DNA from: Phytophthora colocasiae
Lineage: Eukaryota; Oomycota; Peronosporomycetes; Peronosporales; Peronosporaceae
Length of the DNA: 64,000 bases
Assembly: GCA_018806915.1 (NCBI GenBank)
Contig: JAGKQI010000098.1
Span: forward strand, 3,224,001-3,288,000
Direction: 5' to 3'
This document shows positions 62,860 to 64,000 of the stretch, piece after piece. The number at the start of each line of letters is the position of its first letter. The first letter of the stretch is position 1. The position numbers and the translations under genes were made by a program. The notes under the pieces were generated by a model that worked only from the letters and a program-made list of their open reading frames with translations, made no database searches and was not told where the DNA came from.

Positions 62860-63610
62860 TACATGTTCATATCGGAGACCCAATGGACGCGGACATCGAA
62901 GCGACGTGGCGTCGGAAGCACATAGACGACGCTAATTGACAACGGGTTGATGAATGTGTGTGAGATTGGAAGGGGTCGCGGTGAAAAGTACCAACAAAAG
63001 GGTAGATAGTAGACGGCGCGTCACACACTCAACGAGAAGAATTGTATGGTGAACAGAGGCGCAAGCACAACTTGGAGTTGGGACGCTTCGAGCTCCGAGG
63101 CAGAACTGGAACTTCCATTGGTAGGTAGGTCATCCGACACAAGAAGAAATCTGTGACCTCTGGACCGGCCAGCGGGCAATAGCGAACTGACGAGGGGGTG
63201 GAACGACTGAGATGAGGCTTCCTGGCCTGGAAACTTGCCACTGGCAAGGCACTACATGCACGTCTTGAAGTTGTCTCGGAAAACTACCGGGAAGACGCAA
63301 GTTACAGCGCGTCTGATGTGTGGGTGGACCATAATGGTCGATGAAGTTGAAGTGTCCGGGTGTTACAGGACGATCCACAGTACACATCTGATGTGGATTA
63401 CACGATCTGAGCCAGACCAGAGCGAAGACGCTGCGAATGTTCCGAAAGGCAACAAAAGGATCATCACTCTCGAATCGAAATCTGAGAGTGATGATAAATC
63501 TGAGTCAACCCACTTCAACTCTGCTACATGAATTCGACACTCTCCTCAAGATCATTTTCTAATTTGCCTTCTACAGCGGAGAAACAGGAAACAGCTTCGT
63601 TCCAGTGATA
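62860..63610. promoter_or_regulatory. Region between the Tc1 element and the second RIOK3 gene
   Basis: No supported gene. With the transposon removed, this and the 66 bp left of it make the divergent intergenic space between transporter copy 2 and RIOK3 copy 2, about 0.8 kb. A short plus-strand frame at 63235-63531 has no motif. Confidence 0.4.
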
Positions 63611-64000
63611 ATGACGACGACCTGCCCGTGGCAAATGACAACCCCTACTTCTGCTTCAACGCAGCAACTATCCAGCCCAATGCTTCAGGAGATCATGGAC
63701 GAGGAATTGGCTTTGAGAATGCAGGACGAAGAATGGGTTCGACTCGCAGCACTTGAAGACAGTGACGCTCTTGACTTTGATGATAGCGAGGATGATCAAG
63801 AGGAGAAGGAACCCGTACCAGCAGAAGTGCAAAACGTACAGAACGACGACGAAGACATTGATCTGCGTGATGACGAATATGATGAAGATATCGAGAACGG
63901 GAAGGAGTTCAATTCGCTGCATGAATCTATGCGTCGTCAGGCCAAGCGTGAAGGCCACCGTGGCACTTATCTTGCCAAAGCACGCATCGATCTCGGCCGA
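63611..64000 (+). CDS. RIO kinase, RIOK3 type, copy 2 (N-terminal part, runs off the window)
   Basis: 130 codons from ATG 63611, open to the window edge. It begins MTTTCPWQMTTPTSASTQQL and continues MLQEIMDEELALRMQDEEW, matching the RIOK3 start of copy 1 (MASTSTCPWGI, MQDLMDEALALSLYEEEL) and of animal RIOK3. An acidic stretch follows (DFDDSEDDQEEKEP), then FNSLHESMRRQAKREGH, which corresponds to FTSLRESQRRQQKSEKKG of copy 1. The kinase domain itself lies outside the window. It is divergent from transporter copy 2. Confidence 0.72.
   Translation, partial: MTTTCPWQMTTPTSASTQQLSSPMLQEIMDEELALRMQDEEWVRLAALEDSDALDFDDSEDDQEEKEPVPAEVQNVQNDDEDIDLRDDEYDEDIENGKEFNSLHESMRRQAKREGHRGTYLAKARIDLGR

Noticed and set aside
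1..64000. tRNA or rRNA genes
   Set aside because: No cloverleaf-type sequence with a proper T-arm and no rRNA stretch was recognised by reading; a covariance-model scan would be needed to exclude tRNAs.

Overview
The window looks like nuclear DNA of an oomycete, most likely a Phytophthora-like species. Nearly all spliced genes have introns of 52-83 nt with GT-AG ends that restore frame exactly. The gene set mixes flagellar (zoospore) proteins, a FYVE-GAF protein, WLH-type ankyrin proteins, SemiSWEET-like proteins, myristoylated TKL kinases and Copia, hAT and Tc1 elements. No bacterial operon signals, tRNA, rRNA or CRISPR array were recognised. No search could be run, so family names rest on motifs read from the translations.

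Layout. 1-2.0 kb: 5' part of a decayed Copia retrotransposon. 3.0-3.6 kb: hAT transposase remnant. 4.2-6.2 kb: membrane-anchored GH5 exo-beta-1,3-glucanase. 6.3-8.8 kb: six-exon ATP-dependent DNA ligase. 9.0-11.9 kb: FYVE-GAF gene with a broken START-like 5' part. 13.0-15.8 kb: tandem pair of nearly identical acylated kinases. 15.9-18.3 kb: STT3 oligosaccharyltransferase, divergent from a small coiled-coil gene. 19.2-20.7 kb: ZC3H15/Tma46-like gene. 20.9-23.0 kb: three tandem single PQ-loop (SemiSWEET-like) genes, the third frame-disrupted. 23.6-24.25 kb: MITE. 24.3-31.9 kb: gene for a protein of about 2,477 residues made of 11 calaxin-like modules, about 33 EF-hands. 32.0-34.5 kb: two unrecognised genes. 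35.0-36.1 kb: PAPS/APS reductase-glutaredoxin fusion. 36.1-38.5 kb: axonemal DNAI7/CASC1. 39.1-39.8 kb: deleted hAT element with an exact 8-bp target duplication. 40.7-42.4 kb: sestrin. 43.1-46.5 kb: EF-hand/WD40 protein. 46.6-47.8 kb: SLC35F-like transporter. 48.5-49.5 kb: NOXRED1-like oxidoreductase. 49.6-64 kb: a RIOK3 / amino-acid transporter divergent pair, two ankyrin genes, a COMMD10-like/STK16-like pair with a 59-bp divergent promoter, then a second transporter / RIOK3 pair in inverted order, split by a Tc1-like transposon.

Themes. Three genes (EF-hand array, DNAI7, EF-hand/WD40) point to the motile flagellum. Local duplication is the main force shaping the window: kinase pair, SemiSWEET triplet, ankyrin pair, and the inverted RIOK3-transporter duplication. 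The strongest candidates for something undescribed are the 11-module EF-hand protein and the inverted duplication of a divergent gene pair.
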